DNA from: Bernardetia sp. MNP-M8
GTDB lineage: Bacteria; Bacteroidota; Bacteroidia; Cytophagales; Bernardetiaceae
Length of the DNA: 64,000 bases
Direction of reading: 5' to 3'
NCBI RefSeq assembly: GCF_037126285.1
Contig: NZ_CP147012.1
Coordinates: 992,001 to 1,056,000, forward strand
The notes under the pieces are model-generated. The model did not search any database. It saw only the letters and a program-made list of their open reading frames with translations, and had not been told where the DNA came from. The position numbers and the translations under genes were made by a program. Shown here one piece after another: positions 27,801-36,273 of this stretch (the first letter of the stretch is position 1; the number at the start of each line of letters is the position of its first letter).

Positions 27801-28671
27801 AACTAATCATTTTACTATTTTGCGTTCTTTAGCTTCTTATGCTGCCATTGCTGTTTCTAATGCTCAATCGTATGCAACTATTAATGAAAAAAATCAACAT
27901 ATTACAGACTCCATTCGATATGCTAGAACAATACAAGCAGCCATTTTACCTTCAAAAAAACTTATAAAACAAACTATAAAAGATTTTTTCATTCTTTATC
28001 GTCCGAAAGACATTGTTTCAGGGGATTTTTATTGGTTTACAACCATTTTCGATAAAGATACAAATACAAAAAAAATAGTCATTGCTATAGTAGATTGTAC
28101 AGGACATGGAGTGCCAGGTGCTTTTATGTCGCTTATTGGAAACACCTTTTTACATGAAATAATAAATGAAAAACACATTACAAACCCTGCACAAATACTT
28201 GAAAATTTAGATGAAATACTTAAAAGTTCCCTTCAAACTGGCGAACAAACTAATAAAGATGGAATGGACGCAGCTATTTGTACACTACAAATAAGTGAAG
28301 ATGAGACTACCAAACTCAGTTTTGCAGGTGCAAAACGACCACTTTGGTATTCTTTACCTGATTCGTCTTTAGCAACTATTTCTGGAACACGCCGTTCGAT
28401 AGGTTCAAATCGTACTAAAGGCAAACCTTTCGAAAATAATGAACTTGTTTTAGAAAAAGGAACAAACGTCTATCTAACTACTGATGGTTTTGTAGATCAA
28501 TCTAATAAAAAAGGGGAAAAGTTTGGAACTCCTAATTTGTGGCAATTAATAGAACAAAATATAACTCTAAAAATGGAAGAACAATGTCATCAAATTGAAC
28601 AGGCTTTAGATATTCATCAAGGAAAAATAGAACAACGTGATGATATAACAGTATTAGGTTTTAAAGTTTAA
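24865..28671 (+). CDS. Propeller/Y_Y_Y/GAF/PP2C sensor phosphatase
   Basis: The 1268-residue protein starts with a signal-like segment ending NKTYAQT (about residue 32). Residues about 35-690 repeat the beta-propeller pattern of two-component regulators (strands such as KGIIYFANTSGVLQFDGKKW). A Y_Y_Y domain (about 695-755, ending YDFTIKPPFYKTP), one membrane helix (about 757-780), a coiled coil (about 790-850), a GAF domain (about 860-1010) and a SpoIIE-type PP2C phosphatase (about 1030-1268) follow. The phosphatase keeps its metal residues: SGDFYWF near 1050, VDCTGHGVPGAFMSL near 1076, DGMDAAI, TTDGFVDQ and QRDDITVLG. So a periplasmic signal should control a cytoplasmic Ser/Thr phosphatase, with no histidine kinase in the chain. 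Its partner is unknown; an STAS-like protein lies at 38058. A second PP2C sensor is at 40749. Confidence 0.88.
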   Translation: MIKVPHFHSFFKFIIISLPLLASLNYNKTYAQTDIGFNAMPFTRFYSPKEYQAGVVNLSVKIDKKGIIYFANTSGVLQFDGKKWRTIEIPKVSFVRTLDINDKGDVFIGAINQIGKLEADSTGKLEFVSLIELLEEEERNFGEVWKVKSTSKGTFFVTDKYIFRYKDGKINKWLTKGKAFYSVYYVNDEVYILDKGFGLRKLEGDKLKLITNDDLIVNNGISFLLPYSNPTEKTENDEILVGIKASSLLIYTPNTNQFRVFETQLTENEINSMYNGTMGKDGNYYISTLRYGLICINSSGKKLFQFSQAEGLADKVYEMEFDSQQNAWVALAKGMSKLEIGSPFTKYGEDRGISGIVTDATTYNNQFYISSTNGVFYYDTEQNYFLPLKGNSYQTWIMKTLSLDDDSLFLAATNVGINQITKTSWSELESTESSINHFITSPNISNRMYIGLSNSKGIYKLDFLPKKKGILKQVVSNLTILGLEAQDDLLFAIDGEDKLHIYQEKDTLEEKSIEFNHTVHNLEKHDNKIYVATDSLVYVWKNNTFEIHQTISKLVKDSEYVVEINDIDNENIVLRIGGIDKTDYYLFNTKNNTSKKLPTNRLTDNSISIYIFINAGGTISETGKIAIGTSEGLFYLDVKSESYQKAEFNVFIRKIMQADSLLFIENYTEKNNNPVLNYDQNSLTFFYSSNNSLDEQNTVFRYRLNGYDKKWSEWTTETKKEYTNLNAGKYSFEVEAKNTYDTKSRLTKYDFTIKPPFYKTPLAFILYFIFGSLFISIMIYGGIRYNTRRLKYKNQKLEETVKERTSELQLANSELEQQKEEVLMQKQNIEIQKEELEKSYQNIQTLADIGQQITATLDLTELISMLYSSVNSLMPAEGFGIGVFNSYRQQIDFRGFVEKGQILPFNSDSLEDTQKLAVQCFLQQKEISTNNFEKNFPASHTQEVEVGELPQSLIYIPLIVQEKSIGVLTVQSFSKDAYQTNHFTILRSLASYAAIAVSNAQSYATINEKNQHITDSIRYARTIQAAILPSKKLIKQTIKDFFILYRPKDIVSGDFYWFTTIFDKDTNTKKIVIAIVDCTGHGVPGAFMSLIGNTFLHEIINEKHITNPAQILENLDEILKSSLQTGEQTNKDGMDAAICTLQISEDETTKLSFAGAKRPLWYSLPDSSLATISGTRRSIGSNRTKGKPFENNELVLEKGTNVYLTTDGFVDQSNKKGEKFGTPNLWQLIEQNITLKMEEQCHQIEQALDIHQGKIEQRDDITVLGFKV

Positions 28672-28750
28672 AATCCAATTCTCTTTTAATTACAAGAACA
28701 GTAAAAAAAATAATTTATATCTAAATCTAAAGTATAGGACATTGGAAACA

Positions 28751-28777
28751 TTGTTATGGGTGGAGACACCAACAACA
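28751..28777. repeat. Hairpin containing the GACACCAACAACA motif
   Basis: TTGTT, GGTG, GAGA loop, CACC and AACAA form a nested stem. The 13-mer GACACCAACAACA (28765-28777) is also at 18702-18714, both in intergenic DNA. Confidence 0.45.
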
Positions 28778-28843
28778 GCAAGATTGTATAGGAGGAAAAA
28801 AGTTTTTTAAAAAAAGCGAAAACTATTCAATTAAAACAAAAAA

Positions 28844-29473
28844 CTACCCATTCAGAAAATCTATTTGTATGTGTGTTTCGAAAACTTTCAATTTACTAAT
28901 ACTTCCATAATCAATAGAAACAGAAAAAGCATTTTGAAGAGGGATTTGTAAAGCATGACATAAAATAGAGCGAATAACTCCTGCATGACAAACAATAAAA
29001 GCAATTTTGTCCCTTTGAGGTTTTACATTTTTTTGCCAAAAATCAATTACACGTTCATTCAAGACCTCAAAACTTTCTCCATTAGGGACAAACTCTATTA
29101 CAAAATTATTTGTCCAGATTTTTAATTGATTTTCATTTATTTCGTCCCATTTTTTGAGTTCCCAATCCCCAAAATTCATTTCTTTCAAACTATCATCCTT
29201 TTTCACTTTGAAATCAAAATAATTCTGAATATTATTTTTCAAATCTTTAGCTAAAACAGAACAGCGTTGTAGTGGGCTTGTATAAATTACTATTTCTTCT
29301 TTCTTTGATGGCTCTTTATTTTTCAAATACTGTTTTTGAAGTTTATGAATTAATTTTTCTGATAAAATATTTAATTCTTCCCCATAAGAGTCAGCAACTT
29401 CTAAATCTGAAAAACCATAACAAACTCCTTTTTCTATTTTTGGGGTGGTATGACGAATAAGATAAATTTCCAT
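28844..29473 (-). CDS. Histidine phosphatase-family protein
   Basis: A 209-residue cytoplasmic phosphatase of the histidine phosphatase (phosphoglycerate mutase-like) superfamily. The phosphorylated His is in LIRHTTP at 4-10, the partner Arg and second-half motifs are in YTSPLQRCSVLA, the acidic EMNFGDWE follows, and the second His is in FIVCHAGVIRSIL. The length and the EMNFGxWExxxWxEI pattern are closest to alpha-ribazole phosphatase (CobC), but no cobalamin gene is nearby, so the substrate stays open. It is followed 29 bases... on the same strand it lies downstream of the lipoprotein gene at 29502, probably in one transcript. Confidence 0.85.
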   Translation of the reverse strand: MEIYLIRHTTPKIEKGVCYGFSDLEVADSYGEELNILSEKLIHKLQKQYLKNKEPSKKEEIVIYTSPLQRCSVLAKDLKNNIQNYFDFKVKKDDSLKEMNFGDWELKKWDEINENQLKIWTNNFVIEFVPNGESFEVLNERVIDFWQKNVKPQRDKIAFIVCHAGVIRSILCHALQIPLQNAFSVSIDYGSISKLKVFETHIQIDFLNG

Positions 29474-29501
29474 AATTATTTAATACCCATTTGTTACAAA
29501 A

Positions 29502-29981
29502 TTATTCTAATGTTTTGATAAGTTCCCATTTATCATATTCTTCTTCCATTTCTTCATACACTTCTTTTCCATAAAAATCTACTTTATCATCTTTTTTAAT
29601 AGCATAAAAATTTTCGCCTGCACCTGCCCACCAACATTTACACGCCCAAGTTGCCTCATTCGGAACTTTCATAGATTCATACTCTTCTTTTTCTACTGCA
29701 TTACAATTTGTTGCTCTAGTAACTTCTATATTTTTTCCATTTATAACTGCTGTAATTGTACTTTCATTTCCATTAATATCATCTTCTACATTCGAAATCA
29801 TAAAGGTAATTTCTGTCTCCTTTTTTTCATCTGCAATTTTGGTTTCTTGATTTTCAGTTGCATTTGCTTCTGTCATATTTGTGTTAGAGTTGGTATTTGA
29901 CTGACAAGAAAAAAGACCTACACAAAACAATAGAATTGAAAAAATAACGATTTGAATAGATGTTGAATGAGTCGTTTTCAT
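29502..29981 (-). CDS. Lipoprotein of unknown function
   Basis: A 159-residue lipoprotein with signal MKTTHSTSIQIVIFSILLFCVGLFSC (acylated Cys26) and an Asn/Thr/Glu-rich linker. The folded part (about 60-159) has a central ATWACKCWWAGAGENFYAIKK-like segment with two Cys and adjacent Trp, and then VDFYGKEVYEEM. I do not recognise the family. It ends 28 bases before the histidine phosphatase gene and is probably co-transcribed with it. Confidence 0.65.
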   Translation of the reverse strand: MKTTHSTSIQIVIFSILLFCVGLFSCQSNTNSNTNMTEANATENQETKIADEKKETEITFMISNVEDDINGNESTITAVINGKNIEVTRATNCNAVEKEEYESMKVPNEATWACKCWWAGAGENFYAIKKDDKVDFYGKEVYEEMEEEYDKWELIKTLE

Positions 29982-30179
29982 AAGAGTAAATTTTGAGTAG
30001 AATTTCTAAATAAAGAAGATTTAAATAACGTCTTTCCAAAAATACATCTTTTTGTTTACATCTTCAAAATCTGCTCACAGAAAATATTAAGTCAAACAAT
30101 CTACTTAAAAGAGCTGTTTAGTTTTTTTATTTCTAAAGAAATTCTATTTTTTAATCTTATACTTTTACTACTTTACTAC

Positions 30180-31079
30180 ATGGATGCAGCTCAAGAAATA
30201 CAAGACAAACTAACTTCTTATTGGCACATACTCGTTGAAAGTATTCCAAGAATTGCCCTTTCTATTATTGTGACAACTGTTTTTATTCTCATTGCTATCG
30301 GAATTACGAAACTTTTTCGTAGAAGAATGATGCAAAAGGCAGCTAACAAACTGGTTGTTGATTATGTGGTTCGGCTTGTTAAATTCTTACTTATTTTGGC
30401 AGGAGTTATTCTAGGCTTACATACAATGGGACTTACAGGGATTGCTGGAGGACTTTTAGCAGGTGCAGGAGTAGGTGCAGTAGTTTTAGGTTTTGCCTTC
30501 AAAGAAATTGGAGAAAACTTTTTAGCAGGAGTAATCTTAGTTTTTGACCGTCCTTTTAATTTGGGCGATACTGTAACTGTTGAAGGAAATATGGGAAAAA
30601 TAACAGCCCTCAATTTTAGAACAACACAAATGAAAACTTTTGATGGAAGAGATGTTTATATTCCCAATATTTTGGTAATCACAAATGAGGTATATAATCA
30701 TACTCAAGATGGTTTTTTACGTTTAGATTTTTTGATAGGAATTGATTATGATGATGATATAAAAGAAGCAATTAGAGGAATTACAGAAATTGTAAATGCA
30801 AATCCAGAAGTATTGAAGAATGAAAAAACGCTTGTTTTAATAGACGAATTTGCAGCAAGTACAGTCAATTTGAAAGTGATGTTTTGGGTAAATACCTTAG
30901 ATTATAAAGTTTCAGCTTTAGAAACCAAAACGGAAATTATGCGAACTGTCAAAAACTTTCTTCTTGAAAACAAATTTGGTCTTCCTGCCAATATTCAAGA
31001 AATTAAGATGTATAAACCTGAACCCATTCCTATTATTCTCAAAAGAGAAAGTGATGCTATTTCTCTTTCGAAAGAATAA
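30180..31079 (+). CDS. Small mechanosensitive channel, MscS family
   Basis: The 299-residue membrane protein has three N-terminal helices (about 18-40, 58-80 and 84-112). The third is the pore helix, with the Gly/Ala-rich pattern GIAGGLLAGAGVGAVVLGFAFKE-like, followed by the conserved NFLAGVILVFDRPFNLGDTV, the entrance to the cytoplasmic beta domain, and later VYIPNILVITNEVYNHT. It opens under membrane tension to release solutes during hypo-osmotic shock. The carboxy end is a short Lys/Glu tail. It is probably monocistronic or leads into the ppx-like gene 95 bases downstream on the same strand. Confidence 0.92.
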   Translation: MDAAQEIQDKLTSYWHILVESIPRIALSIIVTTVFILIAIGITKLFRRRMMQKAANKLVVDYVVRLVKFLLILAGVILGLHTMGLTGIAGGLLAGAGVGAVVLGFAFKEIGENFLAGVILVFDRPFNLGDTVTVEGNMGKITALNFRTTQMKTFDGRDVYIPNILVITNEVYNHTQDGFLRLDFLIGIDYDDDIKEAIRGITEIVNANPEVLKNEKTLVLIDEFAASTVNLKVMFWVNTLDYKVSALETKTEIMRTVKNFLLENKFGLPANIQEIKMYKPEPIPIILKRESDAISLSKE

Positions 31080-31174
31080 ATAAATGAGTTATATAAGAGT
31101 CAGAAAAGTCAAAATAATTACTAATCTTCAAAAAATAATTAGCAAAAACCCTTAAAATCTATTTTCTTTGAACT

Positions 31175-32116
31175 ATGATTGATACCTCCCCACAAGATTT
31201 GCGTTTGGCAGCCATAGATATTGGCTCAAATGCACTTCGTTTGCATATTAGTAGAGTTCGTTTTTCTGAAAAAGATGGATTTCCTAGTTTTAAAAGAATC
31301 GAACAAATTCGTTTTCCTCTTCGCTTAGGAACGGATGTTTTTAGCCTTTCTCACGAGATTAGTCCTAAAAATGAAGCTAAGTTTCTAGAAGTAATGCACG
31401 TTTTCAAAAATGTAATGGATGTTTTTGAAGTGAATGATTATATGGCCTGTGCCACCTCTGCCATGAGAGAAGCCAAAAATGGGCAGCAACTTGTGGAACG
31501 AGTCAAAGAAGAAGTAGGAATTCCAATAAATATTATTAGTGGAGATATGGAAGCCGAACTGATTAATAAATCAATTTTGAGCTATGTTTCGACAGATAAC
31601 TTCGTACATATTGATGTAGGAGGAGGAAGTACTGAAGTAAATATTTATCATAACTTCGAAAAAATAGATGCACATTCCTTTGATATGGGTTCAGTACGTT
31701 CGATTACAACAGATAAAAAAACGGCTACCAAAGAATATCTTGAAAAAGAAAATCAGGCTTTAAAGGATTGGATTCAGAAAGCAATAAAACCTCTTTCTAC
31801 AACTGTAAATGCAGTTGGAACAGGAGGAAATATCAACAAACTCTATGACCTTTCTAAAAACTCAAAAAGTGGAAAATCACTTACTCTCAAAGAAATGGAA
31901 CGCTTATATAAAGAGTTAAAGAAGAGAAATTATCAAGAGCGAATTAGAGATTTTGGTTTAAATGATGATAGAGCTGATGTTATTATTCCTGCAACTGAGA
32001 TTTATCTCAAAGTGATGAAAGCAGCTAATATAAAAGAAATTATAGTTCCTAAAGTTGGTCTAAGAGAAGGAATTATTCAATATTTATTTGAGAGAAATAA
32101 CGTAATGCAAGGATAA
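31175..32116 (+). CDS. Exopolyphosphatase / GppA family phosphatase
   Basis: A 313-residue member of the Ppx/GppA family with the ASKHA fold. The two phosphate-binding loops are clear: AAIDIGSNALRLHI (residues 11-24) and HIDVGGGSTEVNIY near 149, and GTGGNINKLYDL near 214 completes the site. It lacks the extra C-terminal domains of the long E. coli Ppx, matching the short bacterial forms. It should hydrolyse polyphosphate or pppGpp. The sequence does not decide between them. A terminator follows. Confidence 0.88.
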   Translation: MIDTSPQDLRLAAIDIGSNALRLHISRVRFSEKDGFPSFKRIEQIRFPLRLGTDVFSLSHEISPKNEAKFLEVMHVFKNVMDVFEVNDYMACATSAMREAKNGQQLVERVKEEVGIPINIISGDMEAELINKSILSYVSTDNFVHIDVGGGSTEVNIYHNFEKIDAHSFDMGSVRSITTDKKTATKEYLEKENQALKDWIQKAIKPLSTTVNAVGTGGNINKLYDLSKNSKSGKSLTLKEMERLYKELKKRNYQERIRDFGLNDDRADVIIPATEIYLKVMKAANIKEIIVPKVGLREGIIQYLFERNNVMQG

Positions 32117-32145
32117 TTTATTTTTTATTTCTAAAAAAACCTTTT

Positions 32146-32183
32146 AAAAGCTAAGCTAATTTTACATTAGGTTAGCTTTTTTT
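32146..32183 (+). terminator. Terminator after the Ppx/GppA gene
   Basis: A 14-bp stem with one mismatch (32146-32159 with 32167-32180) runs into a T run, 30 bases past the stop. Confidence 0.75.
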
Positions 32184-32305
32184 GTTGCATCGATTTAGTA
32201 AAGAAAACTAAAAAATAAGCAATCAAACTCAAACTATTCATTAACAACGTACGTACAATATAATAAATCTTAAATTTTTAGCTTAACTACTTTACATTTT
32301 ATTCC

Positions 32306-33217
32306 ATGAAATATATCAATTTTGTATTTGTTCTTTTAGTTTGTACAATACTTTTTAGTTGTGGTTCTAGTTCTTATGAGCAAGAATTGGAAAAAGAAAA
32401 TAAGGAAACTCTACGACTAGAACTTGGCTTAGATTTGACTTTAGATGGTAAAAATATATCGACATCTAACTGTAAAAATCCAATTAGTAATATTGACCTT
32501 GAAAAAATGTTAGAGTTAATAGATGATAATTTCTTTGATGAGAACAAACTTGAAACAGCAAAAGAATTAACTCTAGAAAAATGTTTAACTGTCTATCAAA
32601 TTACTTCTATTTTGTCTTATTTAGATGAGTATGATAGAATGGAGTTTGCTCGTTTTGCCTACGGAAGAACATCTGAAAAGCATCTTTTTCATAAAATAAA
32701 AGGAATGATAAATGAAGATGAACACAAAGACTTCGAACTTTTGTATGAACAATCACAAACTCAAAAAAGAGATTCAAAAATACAAATTGCTAAAAGTAAA
32801 CAATCAAAAACAGAAAGTCATAAAGAAAGAACAGAAGAAGAAACTATATTAGAAACTCAATCTACCTGTTCAGAAAGCTCTATTAGTGATGAAGATTTCG
32901 AACACGTAATTAATGCAATTTCGGAAGGACACATGGCAGATGACAAAGTAAAAATTGCAAAAAGAATGATTGCAAAAAATTGTATTACAGTTTATCAACT
33001 CATCGATATTTTAGATATTATCCAAATGCCTGACGAGCAAGTTGTTTTTGCTAAATATGCTTACAGAAGACTTATCAATAAATCAGACTTTTGTAATGTC
33101 AAAAAAGCGATTATGTCTCCTATGCACCACGTCAAGATAACTGATTTTTGCAAACGAAAAGGCATAGATTGTGAATCTTCTGGAGCTTTAGAAGAACTTT
33201 TTGAAAATGCTTTTTAA
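32306..33217 (+). CDS. Lipoprotein with two DUF4476-like domains
   Basis: The 303-residue product begins MKYINFVFVLLVCTILFSC (lipobox Cys19). It contains two similar four-helix units of the DUF4476 type: residues about 52-125 (FDENKLETAKELTLEKCLTV, then DRMEFARFAYGRT) and about 195-270 (MADDKVKIAKRMIAKNCITV, then EQVVFAKYAYRRL). A charged linker joins them. Such domains are frequent in Bacteroidota envelope proteins of unknown role. Each unit carries a Cys in the same place (K-C-L-T-V and N-C-I-T-V), and a further CxxxCExS pair is near the linker. The pairing of two units in one lipoprotein suggests an internal duplication. Confidence 0.75.
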   Translation: MKYINFVFVLLVCTILFSCGSSSYEQELEKENKETLRLELGLDLTLDGKNISTSNCKNPISNIDLEKMLELIDDNFFDENKLETAKELTLEKCLTVYQITSILSYLDEYDRMEFARFAYGRTSEKHLFHKIKGMINEDEHKDFELLYEQSQTQKRDSKIQIAKSKQSKTESHKERTEEETILETQSTCSESSISDEDFEHVINAISEGHMADDKVKIAKRMIAKNCITVYQLIDILDIIQMPDEQVVFAKYAYRRLINKSDFCNVKKAIMSPMHHVKITDFCKRKGIDCESSGALEELFENAF

Positions 33218-33220
33218 TTT

Positions 33221-33258
33221 TTCATCTATTTCAAACGTCAATGCTTGAAATAGATGAA
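33221..33258. terminator. Hairpin between convergent genes
   Basis: A perfect 14-bp stem (33221-33234 with 33245-33258) separates the DUF4476 lipoprotein (+) and the DUF5686 protein (-). It lacks a long T run on either side, so its strength as a terminator is uncertain. Confidence 0.6.
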
Positions 33259-33265
33259 GAATATT

Positions 33266-36016
33266 TTAAAATCCAAATCTCAAACGAAGACCAAAGTTTT
33301 TGCCTAATCCTGTCTCTATTTCGTTTTGTAAACTTGGATTGACAGCCCAAACAGCATCCACTCTCAGCACTTTAAATATACGCTCAAAACCTACACTGAC
33401 TTCTGTATAATTGGGCGTATTTGGTGTATAAAGATAATGCGCTCCTGCCACTAGTTGCCATTTTAATTTTTTCATGAGTGGAATTCGATTCATAATATAT
33501 CCATTAAAATGATGTTCTGCATGAAATTCGGCAAAATTATCTGTTGTGCTGTATTGGTAATACGGCAATAAGAGAAATTGACGTAAACGAGACTGAGAAA
33601 GTAAAATCGGAGAAGTTTGGAAATGAAAATTATCAGCAAAAGAAGTATAATTATTCCATAAAAAAGTTCCTGCTTGTGCTTCATAATCCAACGAACCCAC
33701 AACACCCAAACTAACATCATCTTTAATATTTAAATTAAGCTGACCAAAATCAGTTTTACTCTCAAAAATAGTCGGAATTCCTTGTGAGTATGTAAGTGTA
33801 AAAGTTGGGTAATTACTCTCTATCGTAATTCTTTGTTTTGGACGCAAGATATATTTTTCTCCAATTCGATAACGAAGTTGTGCCTTTAAAATAAAAGCAT
33901 TGTGTTTTTCAAAAAACACATTATTTCCATTAAAATCTGTTGGTAAGTTAGGCGTAAATTCTATTTCATCTCTATTAAAATAAGGTTTTAGTGTTGGATT
34001 TGAATTTTGAAGAGGAATGCGCTGTTCAAAAGCACCCTGCAAACGAAAAAATGCACCATCAAAAATACGTGCGCCTGTACTAGCTTGAACAAAACGCTTT
34101 TCAAACAATTTTTGATAATTTTCTTCTCTAAAAAGAGTATAAATTCCATTTACAAAAGGCGAAATAGCATCCGTATCAAACTGTTCTACAAAACTTCCAC
34201 CTTGAAAATAAACATAAGCACTATTAGTCTGATTAAAACGATGAAGGAAGTTTCCTTTTGCATAAAATTTATTACTGTTAAATCCATAACGACCATCCAA
34301 ACCCACTTGTGTCGTGCTAAAATTTCGCTCTCTAAATTTTCTTAAATTTACGCCAGCATTCAAAACATATCCTTCAACTGTGTTAGCTTGAATATTTTGA
34401 GTAATTGGTACGAAATTAAAAGTCAATTCTCGTTTTCGGTTTCGGTAAGTATAGCCTGTAAGCAAATCAAGAATTTTAAATTTATTTGCTTTTCTATCCA
34501 TCGAATCCAAATAAATAGGGTCATTGTGTGCTTTTTCTACACTATCACTCCTAACATAGTGCCCAGACTCTTCTTCTGTGAGAGGAACTGGACGCATCTT
34601 TTCCCAATATTCTGCACTTTTCAGATTAGAACTATCTGAAACAATAGAAACTTCTTTATTGAAAAATTTACGTTCCAAAACCATTGCTTCTAAATCATTT
34701 TTCAGACTGGAAAGAGAATCTTTTTCTATATCTTGAGCTAAATTTTCTGTTGTCGTTTTAGTTTTGTCTTCTACTTCTACTTGATTTTTTTGTTCTGTTT
34801 GATTCTCTAACTTTTCTCTTTTAGGCTCAATTATCTTCTTTTTATCTTTTTTGGATAATGCAAGACTCGGTAGTGTTTGCCCTTTTGTATCGGCTTGTAA
34901 TTGTGCTTTTGTAAAGTTTGGAGTTACATCATAATTTGAGAAACTTCCTGTATAATCTCCATGTCCGACTACTTTTGCGCCCATCATCGCAATCGAATAA
35001 TTAAAAGAAAAAGCCTGTGTGCTACATAGCCAAATGTCATCAGCATTATTTTTTGAGACAGGTACAAATGTTTGTTTGATGCTCAATTTATCAATAAACT
35101 CTAAACCTACATCTTTCGAAACCTCTAAATCTGTACTATGAACTCGCCACGTACTATCTTGAATATAAATTACTCCACCAAACAAAGGTTGCCCTTTTGA
35201 GCGAGGAAAAACACGAATTTTATGAACATTTACACCTTTGTCCATAAATTCGCCTTCGTGTTGATATTCATAATACAGCATCGCACCTGCTGCAATCGGC
35301 GAAACAAAAGGACGGTCACCAATAGGTGCGTCAATAGTATTTTCGTAAATATCAAAACTCAAATAAAGCGCACTATTCCAAGAAAAACCACCTCTATCAC
35401 CACTTACTTTTGAAGAAATAACTACTTCTTTTCGTTTATTTGGAGCAAGAAAATAATACTTTGAAACAGATTCAGAAAAATAAACAATTTTATTTTTTTC
35501 CCATTCCTTGCGAAACTCTTCTATATCATCATTTTCTAAAAGTTTGGGAACTTTAAATTCATCTAGTTTCTGAACATTTTTTATATAGACATCACACGAA
35601 AAGGCTTTATTTTGAGTTCTGTAAAACTCTCTTTTTTTCTGCGCTGCACGAATTACAGCATACGCTGGGTCTTCTCCGTTGGGTGTAACCACAACTTCTT
35701 TTAAGCCTTGTGTAGAAGTCTGCATTACTACATTTAACTCAACATTTTTTCCATTTTTTATAACAACTGTATGCGTTTGAGATTGAAAACCAACATAGCG
35801 AAAAACTATTTGATGTGTTCCTTCTTCTAATTCTAAAAAATAACTTCCTTCTTGATTTGTCGTTGTTCCGTAGGTTGTTCCTTCTTCATAAACTGTCAAA
35901 AATGGCATTGATTCGCCATCTGATGAAGTTGCTTTTCCAAAAACACGAGCTGCATTTGAATCAAATGAAAACAGTAGGTACAAAGAAAACAGTAGTAGAG
36001 TTGAAAAATAACGCAT
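33266..36016 (-). CDS. DUF5686 / carboxypeptidase-regulatory-like outer-membrane protein
   Basis: This 916-residue protein has a signal peptide (MRYFSTLLLFSLYLLFSFDSNA), a carboxypeptidase-regulatory-like beta-sandwich at about 23-110 (VFGKATSSDGESMPFLTVYEEG and HQIVFRYVGFQSQTHTV), and a long C-terminal part typical of DUF5686, with a Lys/Glu-rich hinge near 395-440 and many barrel-like strands ending LGLRLRFGF. The terminal aromatic residue fits outer-membrane insertion. Such proteins are common in Bacteroidota, sometimes near TonB-dependent systems, and their role is unknown. It is transcribed alone on the minus strand, after gldB. Confidence 0.8.
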   Translation of the reverse strand: MRYFSTLLLFSLYLLFSFDSNAARVFGKATSSDGESMPFLTVYEEGTTYGTTTNQEGSYFLELEEGTHQIVFRYVGFQSQTHTVVIKNGKNVELNVVMQTSTQGLKEVVVTPNGEDPAYAVIRAAQKKREFYRTQNKAFSCDVYIKNVQKLDEFKVPKLLENDDIEEFRKEWEKNKIVYFSESVSKYYFLAPNKRKEVVISSKVSGDRGGFSWNSALYLSFDIYENTIDAPIGDRPFVSPIAAGAMLYYEYQHEGEFMDKGVNVHKIRVFPRSKGQPLFGGVIYIQDSTWRVHSTDLEVSKDVGLEFIDKLSIKQTFVPVSKNNADDIWLCSTQAFSFNYSIAMMGAKVVGHGDYTGSFSNYDVTPNFTKAQLQADTKGQTLPSLALSKKDKKKIIEPKREKLENQTEQKNQVEVEDKTKTTTENLAQDIEKDSLSSLKNDLEAMVLERKFFNKEVSIVSDSSNLKSAEYWEKMRPVPLTEEESGHYVRSDSVEKAHNDPIYLDSMDRKANKFKILDLLTGYTYRNRKRELTFNFVPITQNIQANTVEGYVLNAGVNLRKFRERNFSTTQVGLDGRYGFNSNKFYAKGNFLHRFNQTNSAYVYFQGGSFVEQFDTDAISPFVNGIYTLFREENYQKLFEKRFVQASTGARIFDGAFFRLQGAFEQRIPLQNSNPTLKPYFNRDEIEFTPNLPTDFNGNNVFFEKHNAFILKAQLRYRIGEKYILRPKQRITIESNYPTFTLTYSQGIPTIFESKTDFGQLNLNIKDDVSLGVVGSLDYEAQAGTFLWNNYTSFADNFHFQTSPILLSQSRLRQFLLLPYYQYSTTDNFAEFHAEHHFNGYIMNRIPLMKKLKWQLVAGAHYLYTPNTPNYTEVSVGFERIFKVLRVDAVWAVNPSLQNEIETGLGKNFGLRLRFGF

Positions 36017-36061
36017 TGAGTTAGTTTATTTTAGTTGAATTAAAGATGGGGGCAGAGTTCT

Positions 36062-36084
36062 ATAAAATTCTAATAGAATTTTAT
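36062..36084. promoter_or_regulatory. Perfect AT-rich hairpin upstream of the DUF5686 gene
   Basis: ATAAAATTCT-AAT-AGAATTTTAT lies 46 bases upstream of the minus-strand ATG at 36016. It is an operator or leader hairpin candidate; on the plus strand it is followed by T's, but no plus-strand gene needs a terminator there. Confidence 0.35.
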
Positions 36085-36210
36085 TTTTAGTTAATTTGTC
36101 TTTTAGACTACAAATAACTTACAAGCGTTGCATATTGCTTTTTGTTTTTAAGGAAAATTAGGGAATCAATTCAATACTTAATAGATTTACTCACATCTTT
36201 CAAAGAAAAA

Positions 36211-36250
36211 TTCCTCTAAAATTGAGTTTAAAGACTTAATTTTAGAGGAA
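36211..36250 (-). terminator. Terminator after gldB
   Basis: A perfect 13-bp stem TTCCTCTAAAATT/AATTTTAGAGGAA (36211-36223 with 36238-36250), followed on the minus strand by TTTTTCTTT, 24 bases past the gldB stop. Confidence 0.85.
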
Positions 36251-36273
36251 AAACACTAACAAAGTAGATAAAA

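Noticed and set aside
33221-33258. Strong intrinsic terminator for the DUF4476 gene
   Set aside because: The stem is perfect but neither side has a good T run, so it is listed only as a hairpin of uncertain strength.
34007-34345. Plus-strand frames inside the DUF5686 gene
   Set aside because: They are shadows of the 916-codon minus-strand gene and have unnatural composition.
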